A DNA stretch of 6,695 nt. It comes from an uncultured Sutterella sp. (lineage in GTDB: Bacteria; Pseudomonadota; Gammaproteobacteria; Burkholderiales; Burkholderiaceae_F). Below the pieces are notes generated by a model. It saw only the letters and a list, made by a program, of their open reading frames with translations. It searched no databases and was not told the origin of the DNA. Shown here one piece after another: positions 1 to 6,544 of this stretch (positions within the stretch are counted from its first letter, which is position 1; each line of letters opens with the position of its first letter). Both the position numbers and the translations under genes were made by a program. The stretch covers positions 1 through 6,695 of the forward strand of contig URYO01000069.1 in assembly GCA_900552195.1 (NCBI GenBank), given 5' to 3'.

Positions 1-182
1 TAGAAGTTTTTGGCGGTGGAACATGGATCGGAGTGGATAATACGCATCAGAGATTCTGTGACGATAATTACGTCAAGATTTCACAAGGACCAGACTTTAG
101 TTTTTGCGCTTTAGAAAGAGGCGTCTTTATGGGCGCAGCGGATCAAAGTATGTCGGCAAAGTGTAAGTTGGTTGAAATTTGA
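1..182 (+). CDS. Transglutaminase-like domain protein, 3' end only (partial)
   Basis: This is the C-terminal end of a gene whose start lies left of the window. The frame beginning at base 3 is open to the TGA at 180-182 and gives about 59 residues. It contains WIGVDNTH, matching the W-x-G-F/V-D-P-T-N segment that carries the catalytic Asp of bacterial transglutaminase-like cysteine peptidases (COG1305 type); the Asp codon is at 36-38. The tail, with V-K-I-S-Q-G-x-D-F and then R-G-V-F-M-G-A-A, follows the family's usual ending (V-R-V-A-V-G-R-D-Y and R-G-V-F-x-G-G). The catalytic Cys and His would be upstream and cannot be checked. Such proteins hydrolyse or transfer amide bonds and are often encoded beside ATP-grasp and alpha-E proteins; neither is visible here. 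The next gene begins 2 bases later, which suggests one operon. The family call is fairly secure, the substrate unknown. Confidence 0.8.
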   Translation, partial: EVFGGGTWIGVDNTHQRFCDDNYVKISQGPDFSFCALERGVFMGAADQSMSAKCKLVEI

Positions 183-184
183 GA

Positions 185-1129
185 ATGATTGAAGACGTCA
201 TAAAAGTAAAGATGCCGGTCGGCGAGTCTTTGGTGATTCGCAAGAACCGCCACTTGCCTGATAACGCTGCGTCAGTAGAAGGCCTTAAAAGACTTTGCGT
301 CGTTTCCGGAATTCACGGCGATGAGCTTGAAGGACAGTACATTTGTTATTTGCTTAATAAAGTCGTTCGTGAAAAGAGTGAGCACCTTAAAGGGGTGTTG
401 GATGTCTATCCGGCATTGAACCCGATGGGCATCGATACGATCCAGCGAGGATTTCCCGGTTTTGATTTGGATATGAACCGGATTTTCCCGGGACGTACCG
501 ACGGAGCGGCGACGGAGTGGGTTGCAAGCAAATTGATTCAGGAATTCAAAGGCGCAGAAATGGCGATTGATATTCACGCCAGCAATATCTTCCTGCGCGA
601 GATTCCCCAGGTTCGCGTCAATATCAATACGGCAGATAAACTCGTTAAATACGCGAGCATGCTCGATGTCGATTTTGTTTGGGTGCATCAAGCTTCTACT
701 GTGCTCGAATCAACGTTGGCTTACAGCTTAAATTCCATCGGCGTTAAAACTCTTGTCGTAGAGGCGGGCGTCGGCATGAGAATTACTCAGGATTATTGTC
801 AACGGCTTGTGAACGGAATTCTGAATCTTATGCAGAATCTCGGTATGTGGGACGGGCCGGTCCAGCCTGTTAAACAGCCGATCGTTTCCTTAGATCGCTC
901 CGTGAGTTTTGTGAATGCTGAAGAGCCGGGTGTGTTTGTCCCGACGGTTCGTCACAGCGATAACGTTAGACGAGGCGAGATTTTTGGCCAAATTGTAGAT
1001 GCGCTTTCAGGTGAGGTTCGTCAGGAATGCGTCTCCGAAGTCGATGGTTTGCTCTTCACGCTTCGTGAATATCCTATTGTAAATAAGGGGTCTCTGATTG
1101 CCCGAATTCTTCAGGAAGAACGTCGATGA
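185..1129 (+). CDS. AstE/AspA-type zinc hydrolase (M14-like), catalytic residues present
   Basis: A 314-residue protein of the succinylglutamate desuccinylase/aspartoacylase family, zinc carboxypeptidase-fold enzymes that cleave an amide bond to free an amino acid. The family motifs are present in order: IHGDE (zinc ligands His44 and Glu47), MNRIFPG (Asn98-Arg99, normally substrate carboxylate binding), DIHAS (third ligand His131) and VVEAG (Glu193, the usual catalytic base). Residues from about 235 on form a small beta-rich C-terminal domain typical of the family. ATG 185 is preferred over TTG 179 because the resulting N-terminus (MIEDVIKVKM) aligns with the paralogue encoded next (MKEEVIFRME). 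No clear Shine-Dalgarno is seen, so translation may be coupled to the upstream stop 2 bases away. The gene's ATGA overlap with the next gene also implies coupling. The motifs do not show the substrate, so astE itself (arginine catabolism) is not claimed; no other ast gene is seen nearby. Confidence 0.85.
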   Translation: MIEDVIKVKMPVGESLVIRKNRHLPDNAASVEGLKRLCVVSGIHGDELEGQYICYLLNKVVREKSEHLKGVLDVYPALNPMGIDTIQRGFPGFDLDMNRIFPGRTDGAATEWVASKLIQEFKGAEMAIDIHASNIFLREIPQVRVNINTADKLVKYASMLDVDFVWVHQASTVLESTLAYSLNSIGVKTLVVEAGVGMRITQDYCQRLVNGILNLMQNLGMWDGPVQPVKQPIVSLDRSVSFVNAEEPGVFVPTVRHSDNVRRGEIFGQIVDALSGEVRQECVSEVDGLLFTLREYPIVNKGSLIARILQEERR

Positions 1130-2061
1130 AAGAAGAAGTTATTTTCAGAATGGAGTCGGCCTACCGCGAAGACTTTGAAGTAAAAAGTTATCACTTCGGC
1201 GGCCCTGAAAAGACCATGTGCATTATCGGCAATATGCGCGGCAATGAAATTCAGCAGCTCTATATTGCCGGCCAAATGGTTCGAACATTAAAGCGCTTTG
1301 AGGAAGAAGTGCGGTTTATCCGCCGTCACTGTGTGACGGTGATTCCGTGTGCCAATCCGTACTCCGTAAATGTCGGTAAGCGCTTCTGGGCGATGGATAA
1401 CTCCGATATCAATCGAATGTATCCCGGATACAACAAAGGTGAGACTACTCAGCGAATAGCTGCCGGTATTTTTGAAAAGATTCAGGGCTACCGCTTCGGC
1501 GTGCAGTTTTCCTCTTTTTATATGCCCGGAGACTTCGTCTCTCATGTGCGCATGATGAAGACGGATTATGAGGACACCGGCTTGGCTCAGCTTTTCGGAA
1601 TGCCTTTTGTCGTTCTTCGCAAACCCGTTCCCTTTGATACCACAACCTTAAACTTCAACTGGCAGGTGTGGGATACAAAAGCCTTTTCTCTTTACAGCCG
1701 TTCTACCGAGAAGATCGATAAGAAGGGTGCGGACATGGCGATTGCGGCGGTTTGCCGCTTCTTAAGCCGAATGAACGTTTTAAATTACAACGTTTACGGC
1801 GGCTATGAATCGACCGTTCTTATAGAAGAAGAGCTGGTGTCGCTGCGTTCAACCGCTTCCGGTCTTTACATTCCGCACGTGAAATCCTTTGATTCCGTTG
1901 AACGCGGACAAGTTCTTGCGGACATCATTGATCCGCTTACCGGCGTGACCGTCGCCCAGACCGAAGCACCCGAAGACGGCATTGTGTTTTTTGCCAAAGA
2001 TTCTCCCCTTGTCATGGAAAACGAAACTCTCTTTAAAATAGTGAACAAGCTTCACAAGTAA
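1126..2061 (+). CDS. AstE/AspA-fold paralogue, probable pseudoenzyme
   Basis: A 311-residue paralogue of the preceding protein that aligns along its whole length, including the C-terminal beta-rich domain. The active site is mostly gone. The HGDE motif is RGNE (first zinc His replaced by Arg38, Glu41 kept). DIHAS is replaced by VQFSS, so the third ligand His becomes Phe128 and the Asp two positions before it Val126. VVEAG is replaced by SLYSR, so the catalytic Glu becomes Tyr190. The substrate-binding Asn-Arg pair is kept in INRMYPG (Asn96-Arg97). The frame is uninterrupted, which argues against a decaying pseudogene. Its ATG overlaps the upstream TGA (ATGA), and AGGAAGA at 1113-1119 is a good ribosome binding site. 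The likely role is a structural or substrate-binding partner of the active enzyme, or a binding protein for the same ligand. A different chemistry using the retained residues cannot be excluded. The pseudoenzyme call is inference from an alignment done by eye. Confidence 0.8.
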   Translation: MKEEVIFRMESAYREDFEVKSYHFGGPEKTMCIIGNMRGNEIQQLYIAGQMVRTLKRFEEEVRFIRRHCVTVIPCANPYSVNVGKRFWAMDNSDINRMYPGYNKGETTQRIAAGIFEKIQGYRFGVQFSSFYMPGDFVSHVRMMKTDYEDTGLAQLFGMPFVVLRKPVPFDTTTLNFNWQVWDTKAFSLYSRSTEKIDKKGADMAIAAVCRFLSRMNVLNYNVYGGYESTVLIEEELVSLRSTASGLYIPHVKSFDSVERGQVLADIIDPLTGVTVAQTEAPEDGIVFFAKDSPLVMENETLFKIVNKLHK

Positions 2062-2081
2062 CACATAAAGAGAGTCCCCGG

Positions 2082-2714
2082 ATGGCAGATGTCAGCTACA
2101 ACATTCCGGACCTGCGTCCGGGAGAGGTTTTTCGTGTCGAACAGACGATAAAGCGCAGCCGCTTTATCGCTTCTGTCGGACACACTCCCGATGTCGAGGA
2201 AGCAAAAGCTTTCATCGAACAAATTAAAGCCGAATTTGAAGATGCCCGGCACAATTGCTGGGCTTATTGTGCCGGAGCCGCCGGATCTACCGATCGTATC
2301 GGCGCAAGCGATGACGGCGAGCCTCACGGAACCGCCGGACGCCCCATGCTGACGGCTGTTACGCACAGCGGCATTGGAGAAGTGACCGTTGTTGTGACTC
2401 GTTACTTTGGTGGAATTTTGCTCGGTACGGGAGGACTAGTTAAAGCCTATCAGTCTTCCGTCAAAATGGCGTTAGAGGGAGTGTCCACGCGAGTTCGTAC
2501 CAAAACGAAACGCATCAAATTCAGCGTTGAACATCGATTTGTGAATCAGGTTCTGCGCAAGATCGAAGCCGTAAACGGTCGAATTCTGGAAAAGAATTTT
2601 GATATGGATGCGGATTTTGATGTCGAAATCCCCGAGGATCTCGCTGAGACTTTTGCTAAAGAATTGGAAGAGCTCACGCGCGGAGCTCTTCTCATTGAAT
2701 TCGTCGAAGAGTAA
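2082..2714 (+). CDS. yigZ: YigZ/IMPACT family protein
   Basis: A 210-residue protein matching the usual length of bacterial YigZ. The N-terminal UPF0029/IMPACT domain (about residues 15-130) shows R-S-R-F-I-A (25-30), ARHNCWAY (55-62), the hallmark SDDGEPHGTAGRPML (76-90) and VTRYFGGILLGTGGLVKAY (105-123). The C-terminal DUF1949-type ferredoxin-like domain covers about 140-205. In eukaryotes IMPACT binds GCN1 and restrains GCN2 signalling; the bacterial proteins are of poorly known function, with nucleic-acid or translation-factor binding proposed from structure. ATG 2082 is preceded by AAGAGAG (2068-2074) at normal spacing and lies 20 bases after the previous stop, so co-transcription with the AstE-like pair is likely, though a functional link is not evident. 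The His in place of the more common Ser in DGEPS is a small family variation. It converges on the minus-strand SbcC-like gene with a 4-base gap. Confidence 0.93.
   Translation: MADVSYNIPDLRPGEVFRVEQTIKRSRFIASVGHTPDVEEAKAFIEQIKAEFEDARHNCWAYCAGAAGSTDRIGASDDGEPHGTAGRPMLTAVTHSGIGEVTVVVTRYFGGILLGTGGLVKAYQSSVKMALEGVSTRVRTKTKRIKFSVEHRFVNQVLRKIEAVNGRILEKNFDMDADFDVEIPEDLAETFAKELEELTRGALLIEFVEE
2667..2691. repeat. Perfect 9-bp inverted repeat inside the 3' end of yigZ
   Basis: GAAGAGCTC (2667-2675), loop ACGCGCG, then GAGCTCTTC (2683-2691), a perfect 9-base-pair stem. It lies in the last codons of yigZ, 28 bases before the end of the SbcC-like gene on the other strand. Neither strand has a T-run after it, so it is not a standard intrinsic terminator. 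It could slow or stabilise the 3' ends of both convergent transcripts, or be chance arising from the Glu-Glu-Leu ... Gly-Ala-Leu-Leu codons. Confidence 0.4.
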
Positions 2715-2718
2715 CGGC

Positions 2719-5700
2719 TTATCTCGCTACGCCGATTGTTAAATTTAAGCTCTCTAAACCTGTAAACGTCTGGCTTGGGAAAGCTTCATTCTGATTTTGC
2801 TTAAGAATGACAAACTCAGGTTTGCTTCGACGGGCAAACAATTCGCTTCTTCCCAAGAGCAGAGAAAGTGCCACGAAGAAACGCTGATCGGCAGAAATTG
2901 TCTTCATGCCCGCAAGACCTGAAGCGTCCGAGAGCTCGGGTGCAAATAATTTCACACCTTCATCACGGAGTTTGATCTTGGCGCCGGGGATGAAGGCATC
3001 AATGTCTGAAGAGCCGTAGGCGACTGCAAGCGACAAACCTAAACGCGCAATTCCCCCCGGTTCCTCAGCATTGGCGCAGAGAGATTCCCATCGCTCAAGC
3101 GAGGTCTGCAGCTTTTGGAATTCTGCTTCTTCCCGTTTTCGGCGATTTTTGTTATTCGCATTTTTTGCCATCTTCTCACGTAGGCCTGTGAGCTGAGCAG
3201 TGGCTGTGTGGAAGAGATCGGATTTTTCTAAGAGTTCTTCTTCGAGCTGTTCACGAGTGCGCGTCGTCAGGTTCTTCTCCTGAAGACTGTTTAATGCCTG
3301 CTGTTTTTCTTCGTACTGCGAATTTACGACACGATACCTTTCGAGCAGTTCATCGTTTTGACGCATGAGGTCATCTTTCTGTGCAGTCGAGATCTGAGAA
3401 GAAAGGAAGCTGGACTCGTTCGGGAAACCGGCCTTTTGAAGTTTTTGGTTGAAAGCGTCCGAAAGCGATTCAATGGATTTAATGGTTTCGCTGCGATGTG
3501 CTTCGAGAGTATTAATTTTGTTCTGCGTAGAAAGCAAGGCTTCCTCTTTGGCAGCAAGACTTAATTTAGCTTCTTCGGCAAGACGTGTGGCATTGGCCTT
3601 TTCTGTTTCAATCGCGGCAATTACTTCTTCCGGTGTCTGGCTGGCAATTGCTTCATGCCGTTCTTTTTGGAACCGTTTGATCTGTTCAGTGAGAGCCTCG
3701 ATGTCCTTTTCTAAGGTTTCTGCGCTCTTCTTCTGAGCAGTCAGAGACGCGACAGTATTTCGGAGGGCTTCTTCGCTCTGCGCTGTTTCTTCTTCTATCT
3801 GTTTTTTCTCGACGCTCCAGTTGATCCACTGTTCGCGGCGTTTTTCGAGTGTTGGAAGGTTCTGCTTCATGATGGCCGGGTTAGAGGCCTTCAGGCCGAA
3901 GCGGGCAAAGGCTCGCTCGAGCAAACGCGTCAGGGAGACGCGATTAAGTTCAGAGTCTTTTTGATTCTTTTCTAGCTCGGCAGACATGTTGGCGAAGTTC
4001 TTCAAAGCCTCTTCCAAAGACGCCTGTTCTTCTTTTTTACGAGCGGTTTTAAGCGCTGCATCTTCGCGCTTTTCTTTCAGCGATTCAATCGCTTCCGTGA
4101 GCCCTTGAATTTTCTCTAATCGTGCTTCAAGGTCATCTCGACGATTGGCTAAAGAAGTTTGTTTTTGCTTGAGTACAGCCGCCCAAGTGATCGGTTTCTT
4201 TTCTCTCAAGCCGACAATATTGAGCTCGCTCGCGATATACAAAATCTCGCCCTTGGCTTCATTGAGTTCCGTCGTAAGCGTATTCAGAATGTTTTCGGCT
4301 TCTGTCTGCTGCAGCTGAAGCTGAGCAAATTCAGCTTTGCATTTTTCCGATTCGACGAGCGCGAGCTGAGCGTCTTCTTTTGCTTTAGCGAGTTTGTCTT
4401 CCAACGAACGGTCAAACGGCAGTTTGACGGAGTAGGGATGGTGAATCGCGCCACACAAGGGACACGGCTTGCCGTTGGCTAACTTTTCGCGCTGTTCATT
4501 CAGCGACAGTACTTCGAGATAGAAGGAATAAGCCTGCTGAGCTGAATTGACGACGGCTGTCTTATCAATATAGGCCTGGCGAGCCGCATTCAAAGCAACC
4601 GTCGCGAGTCTCAAGGCGTGCTTGGTGCTCTCGAGCCCTGCTTTTACCTGATTGAATCGGTCGTGTCCTTCTGCCAAGAGAACAATTCTTCCTTGAAGCG
4701 CGTCTAGGGCATTTAAGCGTTCATTCTGATTGTCCAGTTCCGCAGCCAGCGTCTCGACGCCTTCTATTCCTAAAGACTTGGAAAGCATGCGCTCTTTCAT
4801 GGAAAGTTCGCCCGTGACGGCAAGCTCCTCGTTTTTAAGAGCGGCAATGACGTTTTGAACGTCTAATAAAGCAGAGCGAGAGGACTCAATCCGTTTCTGC
4901 AGTTCCCGCTGCGTTTCTTCTGCCTCTGCGCTGCGAATGACTTCAGCGTCAATCTCATCAAGAAGACGTTTGTACTCTTCGAGCTCATCGACCAAGAGCT
5001 TATCCATAGAAAGGTCATCCATCTTCTTGTTTAGAAGCTGTGAGCGAATGGTCAGTTGGGAGAGGACGTTTTTTAATCGTGTGTTTTCTTCAGAGAGGAG
5101 ACGAGCCGCGGTTTGCTCGTTGAACAACTCCTCTTTAAGGTGCTTGCTTTGAATCTGAGAATCTTCGATTTTTTCATCTAATTCGCGAACGCGTTCCAAC
5201 GTCACACACTTCTCGTTGTAGTTTTCCAGGACGCTCTTGAAATTTTTGTCTGCCTCAGCATGAGCCAGAGAGGCGGAGCGGACGCGTTCAGAAAGCATCG
5301 GGACGGATTTTTTAAGTTCCGTAATCAGCTTACCTTCTTCTTTCTCATCGACTCGAAGCTTAGAGAGGACATCGTAGTCGGGAGCTAAGGCGTCTGTTTT
5401 CAGCGCTTTTTCCAGAACGTTCTTTTTCACGTCAAAGCGAGAAAGGTCGCCGTTGACTGTCGTGAGCTGCTTAGACAAGCGGGCGGCTTCATCCTTGAGC
5501 ATATTGATGCGAATGAGCCAGTCCATCGAATCTTTGAGCTGGGCAATTTCGTTTTGCAGAGCGGCGTGAGAGACGCCGGCCTTAATGAGCTGCTGATTGA
5601 GGCGTTCTTCTTCCTCATCAGAAACAACCGAAATTCCGTCTATGACAGACTTAGAAGCGGCGAGCAAGGCGGCCTTCTGCTGAGAAACTTCAATGCCCTG

Positions 5701-6165
5701 AGTCAGGATTGCATTTCCGAGGGACTCGGAGACATTTCCGATCAAAGATGAGGCTAAAGTATCCGCATTCTCGGTCAAAGATTCAGAAGTCGAGAGAATG
5801 TCATAGAAAAGGGTGTCTTCTAATTTATCGGCATCAAGATGCGTGATCCTAGCCATGGCGACAGGAAAGGGCGCAGCCTGCAGGTCAAACGGCATGCCGT
5901 TTTTGCGGATTTCAGTGTTTTCGTGGGACCGAAGAAGTTCAAATCGTCCCTCTTCTGTGGAGAAGACCAGGCGGACTTCGGGATTTTTTCCAAGTTTCTC
6001 GGATGAGATATCGAATAGAGCGAACTTTAGAGCGTCAAGGAATAACGCAATACTTTTCTCTCCCGTCAGGGGAATGGAAAAAACGTCGGTGCGTCCGTCA
6101 AAATCGAGATCCCATTGACCGAGGAAAGTCGGTACTCGGGAAAGACCGAAAGCATGAATCTGCAT
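2719..6165 (-). CDS. SbcC/Rad50-like coiled-coil protein with degenerate ATPase motifs and intact zinc hook
   Basis: An 1148-residue protein with SbcC layout; E. coli SbcC has about 1050. In a working SbcCD complex the two ATPase ends drive the SbcD nuclease and the hook dimerises the arms. The start fits: MQIHAFGLSR...GQWDLDF matches the usual MKILKLRLKN...GEWEIDF. A long coiled coil (about 190-1020) is split by the hook KPCPLCGAIHHP (Cys568, Cys571). The segment after the N-terminal domain (SDEEEERLNQQL, then SMDWLIRINMLKDEA) also resembles E. coli SbcC. The ATPase residues are gone at ungapped positions. The P-loop is IPLTGEKSIALFLDAL (31-46) with Ile39 where the Lys belongs. The signature LSGGE is ISADQ (1090-1094). 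Walker B Asp and catalytic Glu are Lys1122 and Gln1123. The D-loop Asp is Phe1129. The chain ends at IGVAR, before the H-loop His. TQG (155-157) may keep the Q-loop Gln. No Shine-Dalgarno is visible before the ATG. It follows the small membrane-protein gene by 22 bases, probably in one operon. Confidence 0.85.
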   Translation of the reverse strand: MQIHAFGLSRVPTFLGQWDLDFDGRTDVFSIPLTGEKSIALFLDALKFALFDISSEKLGKNPEVRLVFSTEEGRFELLRSHENTEIRKNGMPFDLQAAPFPVAMARITHLDADKLEDTLFYDILSTSESLTENADTLASSLIGNVSESLGNAILTQGIEVSQQKAALLAASKSVIDGISVVSDEEEERLNQQLIKAGVSHAALQNEIAQLKDSMDWLIRINMLKDEAARLSKQLTTVNGDLSRFDVKKNVLEKALKTDALAPDYDVLSKLRVDEKEEGKLITELKKSVPMLSERVRSASLAHAEADKNFKSVLENYNEKCVTLERVRELDEKIEDSQIQSKHLKEELFNEQTAARLLSEENTRLKNVLSQLTIRSQLLNKKMDDLSMDKLLVDELEEYKRLLDEIDAEVIRSAEAEETQRELQKRIESSRSALLDVQNVIAALKNEELAVTGELSMKERMLSKSLGIEGVETLAAELDNQNERLNALDALQGRIVLLAEGHDRFNQVKAGLESTKHALRLATVALNAARQAYIDKTAVVNSAQQAYSFYLEVLSLNEQREKLANGKPCPLCGAIHHPYSVKLPFDRSLEDKLAKAKEDAQLALVESEKCKAEFAQLQLQQTEAENILNTLTTELNEAKGEILYIASELNIVGLREKKPITWAAVLKQKQTSLANRRDDLEARLEKIQGLTEAIESLKEKREDAALKTARKKEEQASLEEALKNFANMSAELEKNQKDSELNRVSLTRLLERAFARFGLKASNPAIMKQNLPTLEKRREQWINWSVEKKQIEEETAQSEEALRNTVASLTAQKKSAETLEKDIEALTEQIKRFQKERHEAIASQTPEEVIAAIETEKANATRLAEEAKLSLAAKEEALLSTQNKINTLEAHRSETIKSIESLSDAFNQKLQKAGFPNESSFLSSQISTAQKDDLMRQNDELLERYRVVNSQYEEKQQALNSLQEKNLTTRTREQLEEELLEKSDLFHTATAQLTGLREKMAKNANNKNRRKREEAEFQKLQTSLERWESLCANAEEPGGIARLGLSLAVAYGSSDIDAFIPGAKIKLRDEGVKLFAPELSDASGLAGMKTISADQRFFVALSLLLGRSELFARRSKPEFVILKQNQNEAFPSQTFTGLESLNLTIGVAR

Positions 6166-6187
6166 AACGAAAAATCAAAACAACAAA

Positions 6188-6466
6188 TCAGTAAGCAACC
6201 TTGGTTAATCCGTATCCGAGCGCAAAGAAAATGGCAGAGATCACGGTCCACATGATTGTCAGAACACGGGTCACAGAGAGGATTTTTTCTCGCTGGTAGT
6301 CGTCGATGCCGGGCTTAAGCAGCATTCGGCCGAACTTGCTGTAATAGCTTCCGCAGAAGCCTCCGATAACTGCCGGGATCATGCCCCAAAGATAGCTAAA
6401 GTTGATCCAGCCGATGAACAGCCCGGAAGCGATCATGGCGGCGATGATAATGGGATAAGCGAACAT
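6188..6466 (-). CDS. Small hypothetical membrane protein, about three transmembrane segments
   Basis: A 92-residue protein that I do not recognise. Hydrophobic stretches at about 2-20, 23-42 and 64-87 look like three membrane helices. The second holds a glycine-rich G-G-F-C-G patch (35-39). The linker at 43-67 carries most of the charged residues (Lys44, Arg47, Lys51, Arg59, Lys61, Arg67). By the positive-inside rule the linker would be cytoplasmic, with the N-terminus inside and the C-terminus outside. No signal-peptide cleavage site or enzymatic motif is evident. The ATG at 6466-6464 has GGAG (plus-strand 6477-6480) 10 bases upstream, a plausible though slightly distant ribosome binding site. 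It is the first gene of the minus-strand unit, 22 bases before the SbcC-like gene, in the place where sbcD would often be found. A membrane anchor or partner for the SbcC-like protein is possible but is inferred only from position. Confidence 0.7.
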   Translation of the reverse strand: MFAYPIIIAAMIASGLFIGWINFSYLWGMIPAVIGGFCGSYYSKFGRMLLKPGIDDYQREKILSVTRVLTIMWTVISAIFFALGYGLTKVAY

Positions 6467-6512
6467 ATTATTTTTTCTCCGAAAGGTTCACTTTACCAAA
6501 TCTCGACAGAAG

Positions 6513-6542
6513 AAAAAACGCCGCATTGTCTGCGGCGTTTTT
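6513..6542. terminator. Bidirectional intrinsic terminator
   Basis: Stem CGCCGCA (6519-6525), loop TTGTC, then TGCGGCG (6531-6537), a perfect 7-bp GC-rich hairpin. It is flanked by A6 (6513-6518) and T5 (6538-6542), so a U-run follows the hairpin on either strand. In this window no plus-strand gene reads into it. It most likely ends a minus-strand gene lying beyond the intron to the right, and it separates that gene from the membrane-protein/SbcC-like unit. The T-run ends 2 bases before the group II intron. Confidence 0.88.
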
Positions 6543-6544
6543 AT

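Noticed and set aside
179..184. TTG at 179 as the start of the first AstE-like gene
   Set aside because: The ATG at 185 gives an N-terminus (MIEDVI) that aligns with the paralogue's MKEEVI, and TTG has no better ribosome binding site. ATG 212 was also considered, but it would remove this conserved segment.
185..2061. Arginine succinyltransferase pathway (astE) assignment
   Set aside because: None of the other ast genes is visible, and the tandem paralogue plus transglutaminase context differs from an ast operon, so only the family is called.
2052..2366. Minus-strand open frame of 104 codons over yigZ
   Set aside because: It is a shadow of the well-conserved YigZ coding frame with no recognisable domain. 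The same holds for the other antisense frames over the AstE-like genes.
2719..2830. Frameshift hiding an intact Walker B/D-loop in the SbcC-like C-terminus
   Set aside because: The homology R-R-S-K-P-E runs into the altered segment in the same frame, and similarity resumes at L-N-L-T-I-G-V. The other minus-strand frames checked show no D-E-G-F-G or H-loop.
3358..5152. Plus-strand open frames opposite the SbcC-like gene
   Set aside because: Ser/Arg/Phe-rich translations are the expected complement of a Glu/Lys/Leu-rich coiled coil. No ribosome binding sites or domains support them.
6051..6063. GEKS (residues 35-38) of the SbcC-like protein as a working P-loop
   Set aside because: It lacks the leading G-x-x-x-x-G-K spacing and is shifted two residues from the aligned Walker A position relative to the conserved L-D-A segment. 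Kept only as a possibility to test.
6485..6530. Promoter for the minus-strand unit with TAAAGT as -10
   Set aside because: The -10 matches 4 of 6 and the best-spaced -35 is only a T-run. A promoter is expected between the terminator and 6466, but none can be supported from sequence alone.
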